A DNA stretch of 64,000 bases from Treponema sp. (GTDB lineage: Bacteria > Spirochaetota > Spirochaetia > Treponematales > Treponemataceae). The notes beneath the pieces are model-generated. The model was not told the DNA's origin. It ran no database searches and saw nothing but the letters and a program-made list of their open reading frames with translations. The stretch is taken from positions 94,482 to 158,481 of the forward strand of contig JAKSTG010000003.1 in assembly GCA_024402695.1 (NCBI GenBank), written 5' to 3'. Each line of letters begins with the position of its first letter. Position 1 is the first letter of the stretch. The translations under genes were made by a program, and so were the position numbers. This document shows positions 1 to 9,131 of this stretch, piece by piece.

Positions 1-1010
1 TCAAAGAGGGAAGCGAAATGGAACAGGATCACATTTTCGTAGCAATGGGAGAACTTGGCTTCCCATCAAGAATCCTTTCTGAACGTTCCAATTCATACCT
101 GACTTTTGTTTCTCCAGAAGAAACAATCGTGAATACAGGTAACATCGGACATGTAACTCCTAACATTATCAATGACCTTTACCGTTTCCGCTCAATTGAT
201 TCAGATACAAAAATTTACGGAATTATCGGATGGCCTTTGAAGAAGACTTCAAGTCCTGAAATTCATAACCAGGGCTACATCGGACACGGCATGAATGCAG
301 TTTATGTTCCTGTTCGTTCACCAAATGTTCCGGATGCTCTTGCACTTTGTAATCAGGTTGGAATACAAGGCCTTTCTGTAACTGTGCCTCATAAAGAAGA
401 CGTAATGTTCTATCTTTCAGAAATTTCTTCTGAAGCTAAAACAATCGGGGCCGTAAACACAATCGTAAGAAAAACAAAAGGCTGGTCAGGTTTCAATACT
501 GATGCTTACGGTTTCCAGCGTTCTCTTGAAGAACTGCTTGAAACAAAGAAACTTAAGAAACAGAAGGTGGCAATTATTGGTGCCGGTGGTGCTGCAAAAG
601 CCATTGCTTATGTAATCAAACAGATGGGCGGTAAAGCTTGCGTATTCAATAGAACTCTTTCAAATGCAAAGAGCCTTGCTGATAAATACGGATTCGATTA
701 TTCGGATCTTTCACCGGCCTGTATTGATAAACTGGCTGAGTATTCCGGCTTGATTATACAGACTACTTCCGTTGGAATGAACTCTGACGGAAACTCAACT
801 CCGGAAACAGATCCAATCTATTTCTACGATTTCAAAGGTCATGAAATTGTTTATGACATTATTTATACACCTGCGGTTACTCCGATTATGAAACGTGCTT
901 CAATTGCCGGCTGCAAAACCTGCAACGGTTTGAAAATGCTTCAGTATCAGGGATACATGCAGTTCAAGATTTTTACAGGAGAAGATTACGAAAATGTTAA
1001 GTCAGAATGA
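1..1010 (+). CDS. aroDE: Bifunctional 3-dehydroquinate dehydratase/shikimate dehydrogenase, 5' end missing
   Basis: The reading frame is open to the left edge, so the start lies outside the window; the ATG at 18 is probably internal. The first ~55 visible residues look like the C-terminal end of type I dehydroquinate dehydratase (MGELG, PSRIL, then the SYLTF strand). From about residue 65 the protein is shikimate dehydrogenase: GIIGWPL near the N-terminus of that domain, SVTVPHK substrate loop, GAVNT, FNTD, and the nucleotide-binding GAGGAAKA motif. The product would carry out two consecutive steps of chorismate synthesis in the cytoplasm. AroD-AroE fusions are known in plants and chlamydiae, and I infer one here from the continuous frame. 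The 3' end overlaps rpiA by 17 bases, which suggests co-transcription. Confidence 0.88.
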   Translation, partial: KEGSEMEQDHIFVAMGELGFPSRILSERSNSYLTFVSPEETIVNTGNIGHVTPNIINDLYRFRSIDSDTKIYGIIGWPLKKTSSPEIHNQGYIGHGMNAVYVPVRSPNVPDALALCNQVGIQGLSVTVPHKEDVMFYLSEISSEAKTIGAVNTIVRKTKGWSGFNTDAYGFQRSLEELLETKKLKKQKVAIIGAGGAAKAIAYVIKQMGGKACVFNRTLSNAKSLADKYGFDYSDLSPACIDKLAEYSGLIIQTTSVGMNSDGNSTPETDPIYFYDFKGHEIVYDIIYTPAVTPIMKRASIAGCKTCNGLKMLQYQGYMQFKIFTGEDYENVKSE

Positions 1011-1722
1011 ACAGAAAGTACTGGCAGCTCAGACTGCAGTAGATACTCTGGTAGAAAAGGGAATTCTTAAAAGTGGAATGAAAGTAGGACTTGGAACAGG
1101 TTCTACAGCTATGCCAGCAGTTGACCGTGTTGCTTACCACATTCAGCAGGGAACTCTTAAAGATATTAAAGCTGTTGTAACAAGCTTTCAGACAGAAAAC
1201 CGCTGTCTGGATCTGGACATCCCTGTTTATTCTATGAATGACAGAAGAATCGGCGGGGTTCTTGATGTTGCCATTGACGGTGCAGATGAAATTGATCCAG
1301 ACTGCAACCTGATTAAAGGCGGCGGAGCTGCTCATGTTCGCGAAAAGATTGTTGAATACAATTCAAAGGTTCTTGTAATTGTAGCAGACCAGTCAAAAGT
1401 TGTTCCACATATTGGAACAGGTTTCAAGGTTCCTGTAGAAATTATTCCAGATAGCAGACAGGCTGTTACCAATCAGCTGGAAGCACTTGGTGCTAAATGT
1501 TACCTTCGCGAAGGAGTAAAGAAAGCTGGTCCTGTTGTTACAGACAACGGAAACCAGATCCTTGACTGCCAGTGGGAAAAGCCAATCGAAGATCTTGCTG
1601 CTATGGAAGTTAAGATCAACCAGATTGTTGGGGTTGTAGAAAACGGGCTTTTTGCAGGAAAGAATCCGGTTGCTTTTATTGCAAAAGAAGACGGAAACGT
1701 AGAAATCCGTAACCTTAAATAA
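994..1722 (+). CDS. rpiA: Ribose-5-phosphate isomerase A
   Basis: This 242-residue protein interconverts ribose 5-phosphate and ribulose 5-phosphate in the non-oxidative pentose phosphate pathway. It shows the RpiA signatures in order: GLGTGSTA phosphate-binding loop near residue 32, DGADEID near residue 92, and KGGGAAHVREKI near residue 105. The length is slightly above the usual ~220. The ATG at 994 lies inside the end of the shikimate dehydrogenase frame, with a GGAG 13 bases upstream, so translation may be coupled. A rho-independent terminator follows directly, so aroDE-rpiA may form the end of an operon. Confidence 0.95.
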   Translation: MLSQNEQKVLAAQTAVDTLVEKGILKSGMKVGLGTGSTAMPAVDRVAYHIQQGTLKDIKAVVTSFQTENRCLDLDIPVYSMNDRRIGGVLDVAIDGADEIDPDCNLIKGGGAAHVREKIVEYNSKVLVIVADQSKVVPHIGTGFKVPVEIIPDSRQAVTNQLEALGAKCYLREGVKKAGPVVTDNGNQILDCQWEKPIEDLAAMEVKINQIVGVVENGLFAGKNPVAFIAKEDGNVEIRNLK

Positions 1723-1729
1723 ACTTGAA

Positions 1730-1759
1730 AGCCTGCTGGAAACGGCAGGCTCATTTTTT
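1730..1759 (+). terminator. Rho-independent terminator after rpiA
   Basis: A perfect 7-bp stem (AGCCTGC at 1730-1736 with GCAGGCT at 1745-1751) is followed by a T run. The T run touches the ATG at 1760 of the next gene, so that gene must be expressed by read-through, or starts further downstream. Confidence 0.8.
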
Positions 1760-3196
1760 ATGTATTCGCCGTTCCCAACAGAAATCGCATATCATTACTG
1801 CCTCATTCTTAAGCGCCGCCTTCAGGAAGGTTTTTTGAAGCTTGAACAAGTGACACGACTTTCTGCGGAGAGAGCAGGCCAGGGCGTAATGCTCGGGACT
1901 CTTGTCTGTTCAGATTCCGAAAATAACAGAATCGTTCTGTGCGCCTCAAGCGGCATATCAAAAAAAATGATTCTTTCTTCGGATAAGAATCAAACTGAAT
2001 GGATTTCTGGTGGAGAAAAATTTATACTTGTTCCGCCTGTAGTAAGCGCTGAAGAAATTGATAAAGCCCTTAAAAAAAATGATGGGGAAATCCACCGCCT
2101 TACAGATTTAATAAACAGCTCAGATAAGGATTCTGTTTCTGAACTGAAAGAAAAACGAAAAAAACTTTGTGATGAATCCCTTGAAGAAGTTCGTAAACTC
2201 TACGGGTTCAATACTGTTTTTAAATCTTCTTATTCTCTTGCAGGCACTCAGCTCCCTACAGGAACCGGCGACTGCTGTGAACCTAAACTTTTCCATTATG
2301 CTTTGAGTCAAGGTCTTAAGCCTGTGAGTCTTGCTCAGATTTTTTATGAGGAAGCGGGGTCCGGGAACTCCCGGCGAGAGGGGTGTGGCGAAGACGGCCA
2401 GAGCCGGCTGAGCCCAGGGGAGAGACTTCTCCCCTTAAAAACAGAATATGTTCCGCCCTGCGATGAACGCTGTGGTTTTCTTCTTCCAAAAATGCTTGGT
2501 CTTGAAGTGCTTTACTGTGACCGGTTCATTGTGGTTGTGAATAAACCTTCTGGACTTCTTTCGGTTCCTGGTCGTGGAGAAGAAAAACAGGACTGCGTTG
2601 TGAAACGGGTCAAAGCTTTATACGGCGATTTATGTTTGATTGAACAGCCTTCAGTTCATCGATTGGATATGGAAACTTCGGGCATTCTGGTTCTGGCTTT
2701 TACGGAAGAAGCGCATAGAAATCTTTCGGCCCAGTTTGAAAAGGGGACAGTCCATAAAGAGTATGTGGCTCTTCTTGAAGGGGTTCTTGAAAAACAGGCC
2801 GTAGGTGAACTGGCTCCAAAAAGAGGAGAAAAGGAAGGCTGCATAAAACTGAAGTTCCGCCTGGATCCTGAAAACCGACCTCATCAGATTTATGATGAAG
2901 TTTACGGCAAAGAAGGAATCACAAAATGGAAGAATGAGGGACTTGTTTGGTACGAGGCTCCTGACAATACAAAAACCAAAGCTACAAAAATCCGTTTCTT
3001 CCCGGAGACCGGGCGGACACATCAGCTTCGTCTTGCTTCTGCGGACAAGCATGGACTTGGACTTCCGATAATCGGTGACTCTTTGTACGGTCACTGTTCA
3101 GAGGGACAGAGACTTATGCTTCATGCAGAGAAAATTACATTCCGCCATCCAATAAATGACCGGCTTATGACTTTTGAAAAGAAAGGGGATTTTTAA
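1760..3196 (+). CDS. RluA-family 23S rRNA pseudouridine synthase with N-terminal domain
   Basis: The C-terminal half (from about residue 250) is an RluA-type pseudouridine synthase: NKPSGLLSVPG, then HRLDMETSG with catalytic Asp303, then the RTHQLR motif near the end. The N-terminal ~195 residues match the extra domain of the long RluA subfamily, with GTGDCCEPKL and a coiled-coil-like charged stretch around residues 105-145. The expected PPCDERCG linker motif follows. Between the two lies a GC-rich stretch, residues ~198-226 (bases 2353-2437), that reads like a translated repeat element rather than native protein (entered separately). There is no clear ribosome binding site at 1760, because the preceding terminator abuts it, so a downstream start cannot be excluded. 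The substrate position in rRNA or tRNA cannot be told from sequence. Confidence 0.88.
   Translation: MYSPFPTEIAYHYCLILKRRLQEGFLKLEQVTRLSAERAGQGVMLGTLVCSDSENNRIVLCASSGISKKMILSSDKNQTEWISGGEKFILVPPVVSAEEIDKALKKNDGEIHRLTDLINSSDKDSVSELKEKRKKLCDESLEEVRKLYGFNTVFKSSYSLAGTQLPTGTGDCCEPKLFHYALSQGLKPVSLAQIFYEEAGSGNSRREGCGEDGQSRLSPGERLLPLKTEYVPPCDERCGFLLPKMLGLEVLYCDRFIVVVNKPSGLLSVPGRGEEKQDCVVKRVKALYGDLCLIEQPSVHRLDMETSGILVLAFTEEAHRNLSAQFEKGTVHKEYVALLEGVLEKQAVGELAPKRGEKEGCIKLKFRLDPENRPHQIYDEVYGKEGITKWKNEGLVWYEAPDNTKTKATKIRFFPETGRTHQLRLASADKHGLGLPIIGDSLYGHCSEGQRLMLHAEKITFRHPINDRLMTFEKKGDF
2353..2437 (+). repeat. Triple-hairpin palindromic repeat inserted in frame in a coding gene
   Basis: Three consecutive hairpins fill this stretch: CCGGG/CCCGG (2361-2374), CGGC/GCCG (2395-2406) and AGGGGAGA/TCTCCCCT (2416-2435). 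It is much more GC-rich than the flanking coding DNA. The order and intervening text (GGGGT, GCG-AG, AGGGG) match the reverse complement of the intergenic element at about 14105-14186. It adds about 28 residues rich in Gly, Ser, Arg and Glu to the variable linker of the pseudouridine synthase without a stop or frameshift. Confidence 0.65.
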
Positions 3197-3197
3197 T

Positions 3198-3929
3198 TTA
3201 GATTTTCAGACTGCCAAGGGTTTCGCCGATTGAATCGTGAATTACCAGGCTTGCATATTGGTCTGCCTGAGTTTTCCCTTTGTTGATAAGAACAAGATAT
3301 TTGCCCTGGAAATAGCGGATAAGTCCTGCTGCAGGATAAACTGTCAGGGAAGTTCCGCCAATTATGAGCATGTCTGCTTTTGAGATGGCTTCTACGGCTC
3401 CGTTCACACAATCATCATCAAGTCCTTCTTCGTATAAAACTACATCAGGCTTAACAATGCCGCCGCATACATCGCAGACCGGATAAGCTTCGTTTTTATT
3501 GTTCATGTAGTTTACATCAAAGAATTTTTTACAGCTCATGCAGTTATTGCGCAGTGTACTTCCGTGCAGTTCATATACGCTCTGACTGCCGGCCATCTGG
3601 TGAAGTCCGTCTATGTTCTGTGTAATTACGGCAGAAAGTTTTCCGGCTTTTTCCATGGCTGCCAGGGCGGTGTGTGCTTTGTTTGGTTTGATGCCTTCGA
3701 TGAGAATCTTTTCCCGGTAGAAGCGGAAAAATTCAGGACGGTTTGTATCAAAGAAAGTTCGGCTTAAAATTGTTTCAGGCGGGTAGTCCCATTTCTGGTT
3801 GTAAAGTCCGTCTACGCTTCTGAAGTCTGGAATTCCGCTTTCGGTTGAAACTCCGGCGCCGCCGAAGAAAACAATATTTTCCGAGTCGTCGTACATTTTC
3901 TGAAGTATTTCAATTTTTACAGGATCCAT
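3198..3929 (-). CDS. cobB: Sir2-family NAD-dependent protein deacylase
   Basis: A 243-residue sirtuin that removes acyl groups from lysines using NAD. The Rossmann motif GAGVSTESGIPDFRS begins at residue 24, TQNIDGLH near residue 104, and the catalytic His lies in ELHGS (residue 122). Four zinc-binding cysteines are present as CMSC (130, 133) and CDVC (152, 155). It follows hslO on the same strand with a 32-base gap, so the two are probably one operon. It converges with the pseudouridine synthase gene, the two stops being nearly adjacent. Which acyl group it prefers cannot be judged from sequence. Confidence 0.93.
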   Translation of the reverse strand: MDPVKIEILQKMYDDSENIVFFGGAGVSTESGIPDFRSVDGLYNQKWDYPPETILSRTFFDTNRPEFFRFYREKILIEGIKPNKAHTALAAMEKAGKLSAVITQNIDGLHQMAGSQSVYELHGSTLRNNCMSCKKFFDVNYMNNKNEAYPVCDVCGGIVKPDVVLYEEGLDDDCVNGAVEAISKADMLIIGGTSLTVYPAAGLIRYFQGKYLVLINKGKTQADQYASLVIHDSIGETLGSLKI

Positions 3930-3961
3930 ATTAGTTTCTCCGGCTGGTATGAAGCTTTGTT

Positions 3962-4948
3962 CTATTCAGTAAGCATTTCTTTTGTAATGTAGTAAACGCT
4001 TCCGCAGTTCTGGCAGATTACTTCCAGAGGGAATTTTTCTGTTGCCAGAATATCGTCAAGTTCTGCTTTTCCAAGATTTTTGATTCTCATGGCAAAGTTG
4101 CTTGCAGAACAAGGACAGTCAAAAATAACGTCACGATCAAGAACTGCAGTAGGTTTGAATTCGCGGAAAAGGCCGTAAACGATATCTTCACGGTTGCCTT
4201 CTTCGCTGAACCACTGTCCCGGGTTAGGAAGGGCGTTCAGAGCCATTTCTACGCGGTAAATCAGTTCTTCGCGGATTTCTTCTGCATTTTCTTTTCCACT
4301 GTTTGCAGTCTGGGCGCTTACTTTGCTGTAACCACCGGCTTCAGGCATAACCTGAACATACATACCGCCAGCCCCTGTTACACGGCCAAGTTTATCAAAC
4401 TGGATTCCTGTTTTGAATGCAGAGTGAATCTGTTCACTCTGGTCAAAGAAGTAAGCCAGGTCCATGGCGATGTTCTTGAACTGGATTTCAACAGAACTTG
4501 TTGCAGGTTCCTTCATTCCCGGAGTCAGTTTTGACATGGTCATGGTTCCACCTGTTCCGAAGAAAGGAGCAAGGTCCCAGCTTTCCAGAGGTTTTTCAAG
4601 AGGAATGTGATCCTGCATAAGGTGTCCGCGAACGTATCCGATGGAATCAGCTTCTACAACGAATCCTTTACAGATTCCGTCTGTCTGGTATGAGAAAGTC
4701 CAGTGTTCTTTTTCGCCTGATTTCATAAGAGGAATAAACAATGATGCGCACAGAAGAGCCTGGCCCAGAATATATGTTTCAAGAATCCCCAGATTCTGGT
4801 TTGCCCTCATCTGGTTTACCATTTCGGTACCATTAAAGAAAGCACCGCGGAACTGACCTTCAGCCATAACGAAAATGGTCATTCCGTCTTTATCGATTTT
4901 TGATAAATGTTCAATTAATTCTTTGTCTTTGATTTCTGCCTTGTTCAT
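3962..4948 (-). CDS. hslO: Hsp33 redox-regulated chaperone
   Basis: A 328-residue cytoplasmic holdase chaperone activated by oxidation. The C-terminal zinc switch is intact, with CPC at residues 278-280 and CQNC at 312-315, giving the family's C-X-C-X(n)-C-X2-C spacing. The N-terminal part has the usual Hsp33 beta-rich fold signatures, such as GIGYVRGHL-like and GTGGTMTM stretches. It is the first gene of a probable hslO-cobB operon and is divergent from era. Pairing a redox chaperone with an NAD-dependent deacylase suggests a stress or metabolic-state unit, but that is inference. No strong ribosome binding site precedes the ATG. Confidence 0.94.
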   Translation of the reverse strand: MNKAEIKDKELIEHLSKIDKDGMTIFVMAEGQFRGAFFNGTEMVNQMRANQNLGILETYILGQALLCASLFIPLMKSGEKEHWTFSYQTDGICKGFVVEADSIGYVRGHLMQDHIPLEKPLESWDLAPFFGTGGTMTMSKLTPGMKEPATSSVEIQFKNIAMDLAYFFDQSEQIHSAFKTGIQFDKLGRVTGAGGMYVQVMPEAGGYSKVSAQTANSGKENAEEIREELIYRVEMALNALPNPGQWFSEEGNREDIVYGLFREFKPTAVLDRDVIFDCPCSASNFAMRIKNLGKAELDDILATEKFPLEVICQNCGSVYYITKEMLTE

Positions 4949-4993
4949 AATAATGAAGTTTATTCTTTATAAAAGAAATTGTATACTGTTTTC

Positions 4994-5929
4994 ATGTCAG
5001 AAATTAAATCAACTGTTGAATCGAATCCGAATCCGGATGTTCTTAAAACTGCTCTTGTAGCCATTATTGGCCGTCCTAGTGCCGGAAAATCTACTTTCCT
5101 GAATACAGCCTGTCAGGAAGCTGTAAGCATTGTATCTCCAATGCCACAGACTACCAGAAACGCCATTCGTGGTATTGTAAATACTTCTTACGGTCAGCTG
5201 GTATTTGTTGATACTCCGGGTTATCACGACTCTGAGAAGAAACTGAACCTTAAGCTTCGCGGAGTTACAGAAACTACTCTGGAAGGATCGGACTGTGTTC
5301 TTTATGTTGTGGATTCAAGCCGCGAACCAGGGGACGAAGAAAAAATCACTGCAGAACTTATTAAGAATTACCAGAAGCGCATGATTGTTGCCATCAACAA
5401 AACTGATCTTGCAGGCGCAAAACCGGACAAGGCAAAGGCTTTTGTAAAATCAATTCTGACTGAAATCCCTGATGAACGTATTCTTGAAATGTCGGCAAAA
5501 AAAGACAACGGCATCAACGAAGTTCTTAAGGCTCTTTATGATATTTCTCCTGTGGCTCCGGCCATGTATACAGAAGATTTTTATACTGACCAGGATATGA
5601 AATTCCGTATTTCCGAAGCAATCCGCGGTGAAGCAATCAACCGTCTGGAACAGGAAATTCCCCATGCGGTTTACGTTAATGTGGCAGACCTGGAATTCCG
5701 CAATGAGGGCAAAAAGCTCTGGGTACGTGCTTTCCTTTGCGTTGAGCGGGAAAGCCAGAAAGGCATTGTAATCGGTAAAGGAGCTTCGAAAATCAAGGAA
5801 ATCAGAGCCGCATCTCTTAAGGCTCTGAACATGATTTATCCATATAAAGTGGAACTGGATCTTCAGGTAAAAGTTGATAAAAACTGGCGCCAGAAAGATC
5901 TTACAATTTCACGTCTTATTCCTGAATAA
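4994..5929 (+). CDS. era: GTPase Era (16S rRNA / 30S assembly)
   Basis: Era binds 16S rRNA and helps mature the small ribosomal subunit. The G1 motif GRPSAGKST is at residues 26-34, the switch Thr-rich segment PQTTRN follows, then DTPG and NKTD. The C-terminal KH domain contains GIVIGKGASKIKEI. I start at the ATG at 4994 (MSEIKS); a TTG five codons upstream has no support. A TATACT box at 4982-4987 sits only 6 bases before this ATG and there is no ribosome binding site, so the mRNA may be leaderless. The N-terminus is about 20 residues longer than typical Era. Confidence 0.95.
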   Translation: MSEIKSTVESNPNPDVLKTALVAIIGRPSAGKSTFLNTACQEAVSIVSPMPQTTRNAIRGIVNTSYGQLVFVDTPGYHDSEKKLNLKLRGVTETTLEGSDCVLYVVDSSREPGDEEKITAELIKNYQKRMIVAINKTDLAGAKPDKAKAFVKSILTEIPDERILEMSAKKDNGINEVLKALYDISPVAPAMYTEDFYTDQDMKFRISEAIRGEAINRLEQEIPHAVYVNVADLEFRNEGKKLWVRAFLCVERESQKGIVIGKGASKIKEIRAASLKALNMIYPYKVELDLQVKVDKNWRQKDLTISRLIPE

Positions 5930-5956
5930 AGTATCTCCAAAGTCTCCAATTTGTGA

Positions 5957-5962
5957 TATAAT
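5957..5962 (+). promoter_or_regulatory. Extended -10 promoter box close to a start codon
   Basis: TATAAT preceded by TG (extended -10) lies 12 bases before the ATG at 5975. No ribosome binding site separates them, so the predicted leader is only about 5 bases. Confidence 0.5.
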
Positions 5963-5974
5963 ACATTTTGTATT

Positions 5975-8179
5975 ATGAAAGCAAACAATAAAAAAGGGGA
6001 CTACAAGTTCCGTTTCATCCAGCAGGGCGGCCTTCTTCAGGTTCAGATCAACACAATTGATGATGTTCTGAATCTGGATAAACTGGACCCTAAGCTGTGG
6101 ACTATTCTGGCTTGTCCTGTAAAAGGACTCGAATTCAGCGAAGAAACTCTTTCTATTCTTGATAAGGATAAGAACGGACGCGTTCGTGTACCGGAAATCC
6201 TTTCAGCCGTTGATTTTATTAAGAAATATTTCGCAGATCCGTCAGTTATCATGACAGAAGGGGATTCGATTCCTTTGAATGCCCTTGGAACAATGAATTT
6301 TGACTGCGGACATTCACCTCGTACTTCGGCCCGCGCACTTCTTGGCGTTCTGGGTAAAAACGAGGCACAGGAAATTACTCTTGCAGATCTGAACTCTGAC
6401 GATTCAATGTTCTCTCCTGCAGTTCTTAACGGAGACGGCGTTGTTCCTCCTGAAGCTTGTACAGACGCAGGTGCTGCTTCTGTAATCAAAGACATTATTG
6501 AAATTACAGGCGGAACAGATGATGTAAGCGGAGTAAAAGGAATTACCCGCGCCCAGTTCGAAGATTTCTTTGCTTCAATCAAAGGTGTAAACGAATGGCG
6601 CAAGAACTCTGCTGCTGAAGATTCTGAAAACTCAGAGATTTTCTTCCTTAAGGAAAAAACAGATGCTGCCGCAGCCAGCTATATGCAGGTATGCGAAAAA
6701 ATCAATGATTACTTTCTTCGCTGTTCCCTGGCTTCTTTTGATGCTGATGCAAAAGGAATTCTTGATGCAGAAAAGAATGCAATGTACATGACAGAAGGTC
6801 ATCTGAGTTCAATTGAACAGCTGGCACAGATGCCACTTTCTGCAATTGAAGCTGGAAAACCACTGCCTCTTGATAATTCAATTAACCCTGCATGGAAAGA
6901 AAAAATTGAAAACTTCAAGAAGAACGTTCTTGAAAATATCACAAAGCAGAATCTTGAAGAACTGACCGAAAGTCACTGGAAAAAGATCGAAAGCCTTTTT
7001 GCACCTTATGTTGCCTGGTTCAATGCAAGACCTGTAAATGATGCCGTAAACCTTCCTGTTGAACGTATCTCAGAAATTCTTGCAGGAAATTATGAAGCTA
7101 CAATTGATGAACTTTTAACAAAAGAATCAGAACAGCCTCCTGTAGCCGCCGCTTCAGTAGATCTTAGAAAAATGATTCTTCTTCGCCGCGACTTCGTAAA
7201 GCTTCTTAAAAACTTTGTATGTTTTGAAAATTTCTACAAGCAGGATGAAAAAGCAATCTTCCAGGCTGGTAGTCTTTATCTTGACGGCCGTGCCTGTGAC
7301 CTTTGTTTCAAGGTTGAAGATATTGCAAAACATTCAACAATGGCTCTTCGTTCCGCTTGTTTCCTGATTTACTGTGAATGTCAGAAACACGATGATTCAG
7401 GCAAGAAAATGAATATTGCCGCTCTTATGAGTGACGGAAATACAGACAACATCATTGTTGGACGTAACGGTATTTTCTATGATCGTAACGGAGATGACTG
7501 GGATGCTACAATCACAAAGATTCTGGACAATCCAGTTAGTATCAAACAGGCTTTTTGGAGTCCGTATAGAAAACTTGGAAATTTCATTACAGATAAAATC
7601 AACAAGATGGCAAATGATGCAGATGCAAAGGCTTCTGCAAAAATGCAGAACGCTGTAAACGATCCTAAAGCTACAGCAACAGCTGCCGCCGCCGCTCCAG
7701 CTCCTGCAAAGAAGACAGACATCGGTTCCATTGCTGCAATTAGTATTGCAGTGTCAGGAATTGCAGGTGTGATCACTTCACTTGTTGGAATTTTCAAGGA
7801 TAATTTATTAATGGCTGTTTTTGGAATCGTTGGTGCGTTATTATTGATTTCTTTCCCATCAATGATTATTGCTGCTCTGAAACTTCGAAAACGTAATATT
7901 GCATCAATACTCGATGCTAATGGATGGGCAGTTAATGGTAACGTAAAAATAACACGTGTATTGGGAAAAATATTTACCCACGTTGCAAAATTCCCTGCAG
8001 GTTCAAGACTGAACAAAAAAGATCCATACGCACAGAAAGGCTTCCCATGGAAGCGTACTATTTTTGTAGTAATTCTTATTGCAGTTCTCGGTTTCCTGGC
8101 ATACTGTCAGTTCGTAAATCCTGACCTGATCGGAGGCAGTCCTTCAGAATATATTCAGGACTGGATCTCACAGATTTGA
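5975..8179 (+). CDS. Large membrane-associated protein with an EF-hand-like loop, function unknown
   Basis: I do not recognise the family of this 734-residue protein. It has no signal peptide. Near residue 60 there is a canonical EF-hand loop (DKDKNGRVRVPE), and near residue 150 a looser one (NGDGVVPPEA), suggesting Ca2+ binding. A long helical middle follows. Around residues 555-570 an Ala/Pro-rich linker leads into hydrophobic segments at about 575-640 (two helices) and a single helix at about 690-710 near the C-terminus. I infer a large cytoplasmic N-terminal part tethered to the inner membrane by its C-terminus. It stands alone between era and a convergent transporter gene. Calcium binding is a motif-based guess. 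Confidence 0.7.
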   Translation: MKANNKKGDYKFRFIQQGGLLQVQINTIDDVLNLDKLDPKLWTILACPVKGLEFSEETLSILDKDKNGRVRVPEILSAVDFIKKYFADPSVIMTEGDSIPLNALGTMNFDCGHSPRTSARALLGVLGKNEAQEITLADLNSDDSMFSPAVLNGDGVVPPEACTDAGAASVIKDIIEITGGTDDVSGVKGITRAQFEDFFASIKGVNEWRKNSAAEDSENSEIFFLKEKTDAAAASYMQVCEKINDYFLRCSLASFDADAKGILDAEKNAMYMTEGHLSSIEQLAQMPLSAIEAGKPLPLDNSINPAWKEKIENFKKNVLENITKQNLEELTESHWKKIESLFAPYVAWFNARPVNDAVNLPVERISEILAGNYEATIDELLTKESEQPPVAAASVDLRKMILLRRDFVKLLKNFVCFENFYKQDEKAIFQAGSLYLDGRACDLCFKVEDIAKHSTMALRSACFLIYCECQKHDDSGKKMNIAALMSDGNTDNIIVGRNGIFYDRNGDDWDATITKILDNPVSIKQAFWSPYRKLGNFITDKINKMANDADAKASAKMQNAVNDPKATATAAAAAPAPAKKTDIGSIAAISIAVSGIAGVITSLVGIFKDNLLMAVFGIVGALLLISFPSMIIAALKLRKRNIASILDANGWAVNGNVKITRVLGKIFTHVAKFPAGSRLNKKDPYAQKGFPWKRTIFVVILIAVLGFLAYCQFVNPDLIGGSPSEYIQDWISQI

Positions 8180-8192
8180 AGGGATGCCGATT

Positions 8193-9125
8193 TTAAAGAT
8201 TACAAAGTGCAAGGGCTGCTGAAGCAATAAGCGGAATTGTGAAAATTGAGAAAAGGGTACCTATGGCAACCATTGTAACGGCTGTCTGGGTATCCTTTTC
8301 GTATTTAGCGGCAAACATGGTTGTGTTTGCTGCTGTTGGTGCACTTATGGCAATAACCATTGCAGGCAGAATATTGTCACGTATTCCGCAAAGATAAAGC
8401 AAAGTAAGGGCTGTAAGAGGGCACAGAACAAGCCTTAAAAAAATACCAAGAACCAGCTTCAGATCTTTAAGGACAGCAAAGCTTGTAATCTGAGCAAGGT
8501 AGAATCCTATGATAATCATTGGAAGCGGTGTGTTCAGGTTTGAAAGGTGAACAACAGGTGATGCAATAATTGCCGGTAGTTTAATTGGACTTAGAAAAAT
8601 AATAAGCCCTACAGTAATACCGATTATTCCTGGATTCAGGAAAACTTTCTTGATATTAATTTCACTCATTTTTCCGCTCATAAGAACAAGTCCGTAAGTC
8701 CAGGTCAGCAAATTGAAAACAGCTATATATGCAGTTCCAAGAAATACGCCTTCGGTTCCCAGTATGGCGTTCTGGAGTGGAAGTGCCATGTACCCGCAGT
8801 TTGAAAAAATAATTCCGTATCTTAAAACTGCCTGTTTGGCTTTATCTTTATCGTGAATCAATAAATAAGAAAGAAGCATGCTTAAAAAGTGAAGAGCTGC
8901 GGCACATATTGCACTTATAATAAGCTTTTTTACAAGCAGAGGATCATATTCCCTGTTGAAGGAATTTATGACAACAGTAGGGGTTACGAAATAAAGAATA
9001 AAATTCGTAAGATGTTTGATTGTGTATTCATCAAGAATGCTTTTCTTTGCACAAATAAATCCAATAGAAATAAGAATAAAAAGAACTGCAACCTGTGTTG
9101 CAACTGTCATAAAACTGGAATACAT
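8193..9125 (-). CDS. AEC-family (auxin efflux carrier-like) transporter
   Basis: A 310-residue integral membrane protein with about ten hydrophobic helices and the two-half repeat of the AEC family, for example the SNCGYMALPL segment in the first half and the SAPTAANTTMFAAKY segment in the second. Bacterial AEC proteins export or exchange small organic acids such as malate; the substrate is not predictable here. The ATG at 9123-9125 lies only 6 bases after a TATACT box (9132-9137, minus strand), with no ribosome binding site. The gene is divergent from tRNA-Thr and convergent with the EF-hand-like gene. Confidence 0.88.
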   Translation of the reverse strand: MYSSFMTVATQVAVLFILISIGFICAKKSILDEYTIKHLTNFILYFVTPTVVINSFNREYDPLLVKKLIISAICAAALHFLSMLLSYLLIHDKDKAKQAVLRYGIIFSNCGYMALPLQNAILGTEGVFLGTAYIAVFNLLTWTYGLVLMSGKMSEINIKKVFLNPGIIGITVGLIIFLSPIKLPAIIASPVVHLSNLNTPLPMIIIGFYLAQITSFAVLKDLKLVLGIFLRLVLCPLTALTLLYLCGIRDNILPAMVIAISAPTAANTTMFAAKYEKDTQTAVTMVAIGTLFSIFTIPLIASAALALCNL

Positions 9126-9131
9126 AAGGAA

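Noticed and set aside
4979..4993. TTG start for era
   Set aside because: It overlaps the -10 box and has no ribosome binding site; ATG at 4994 is preferred.
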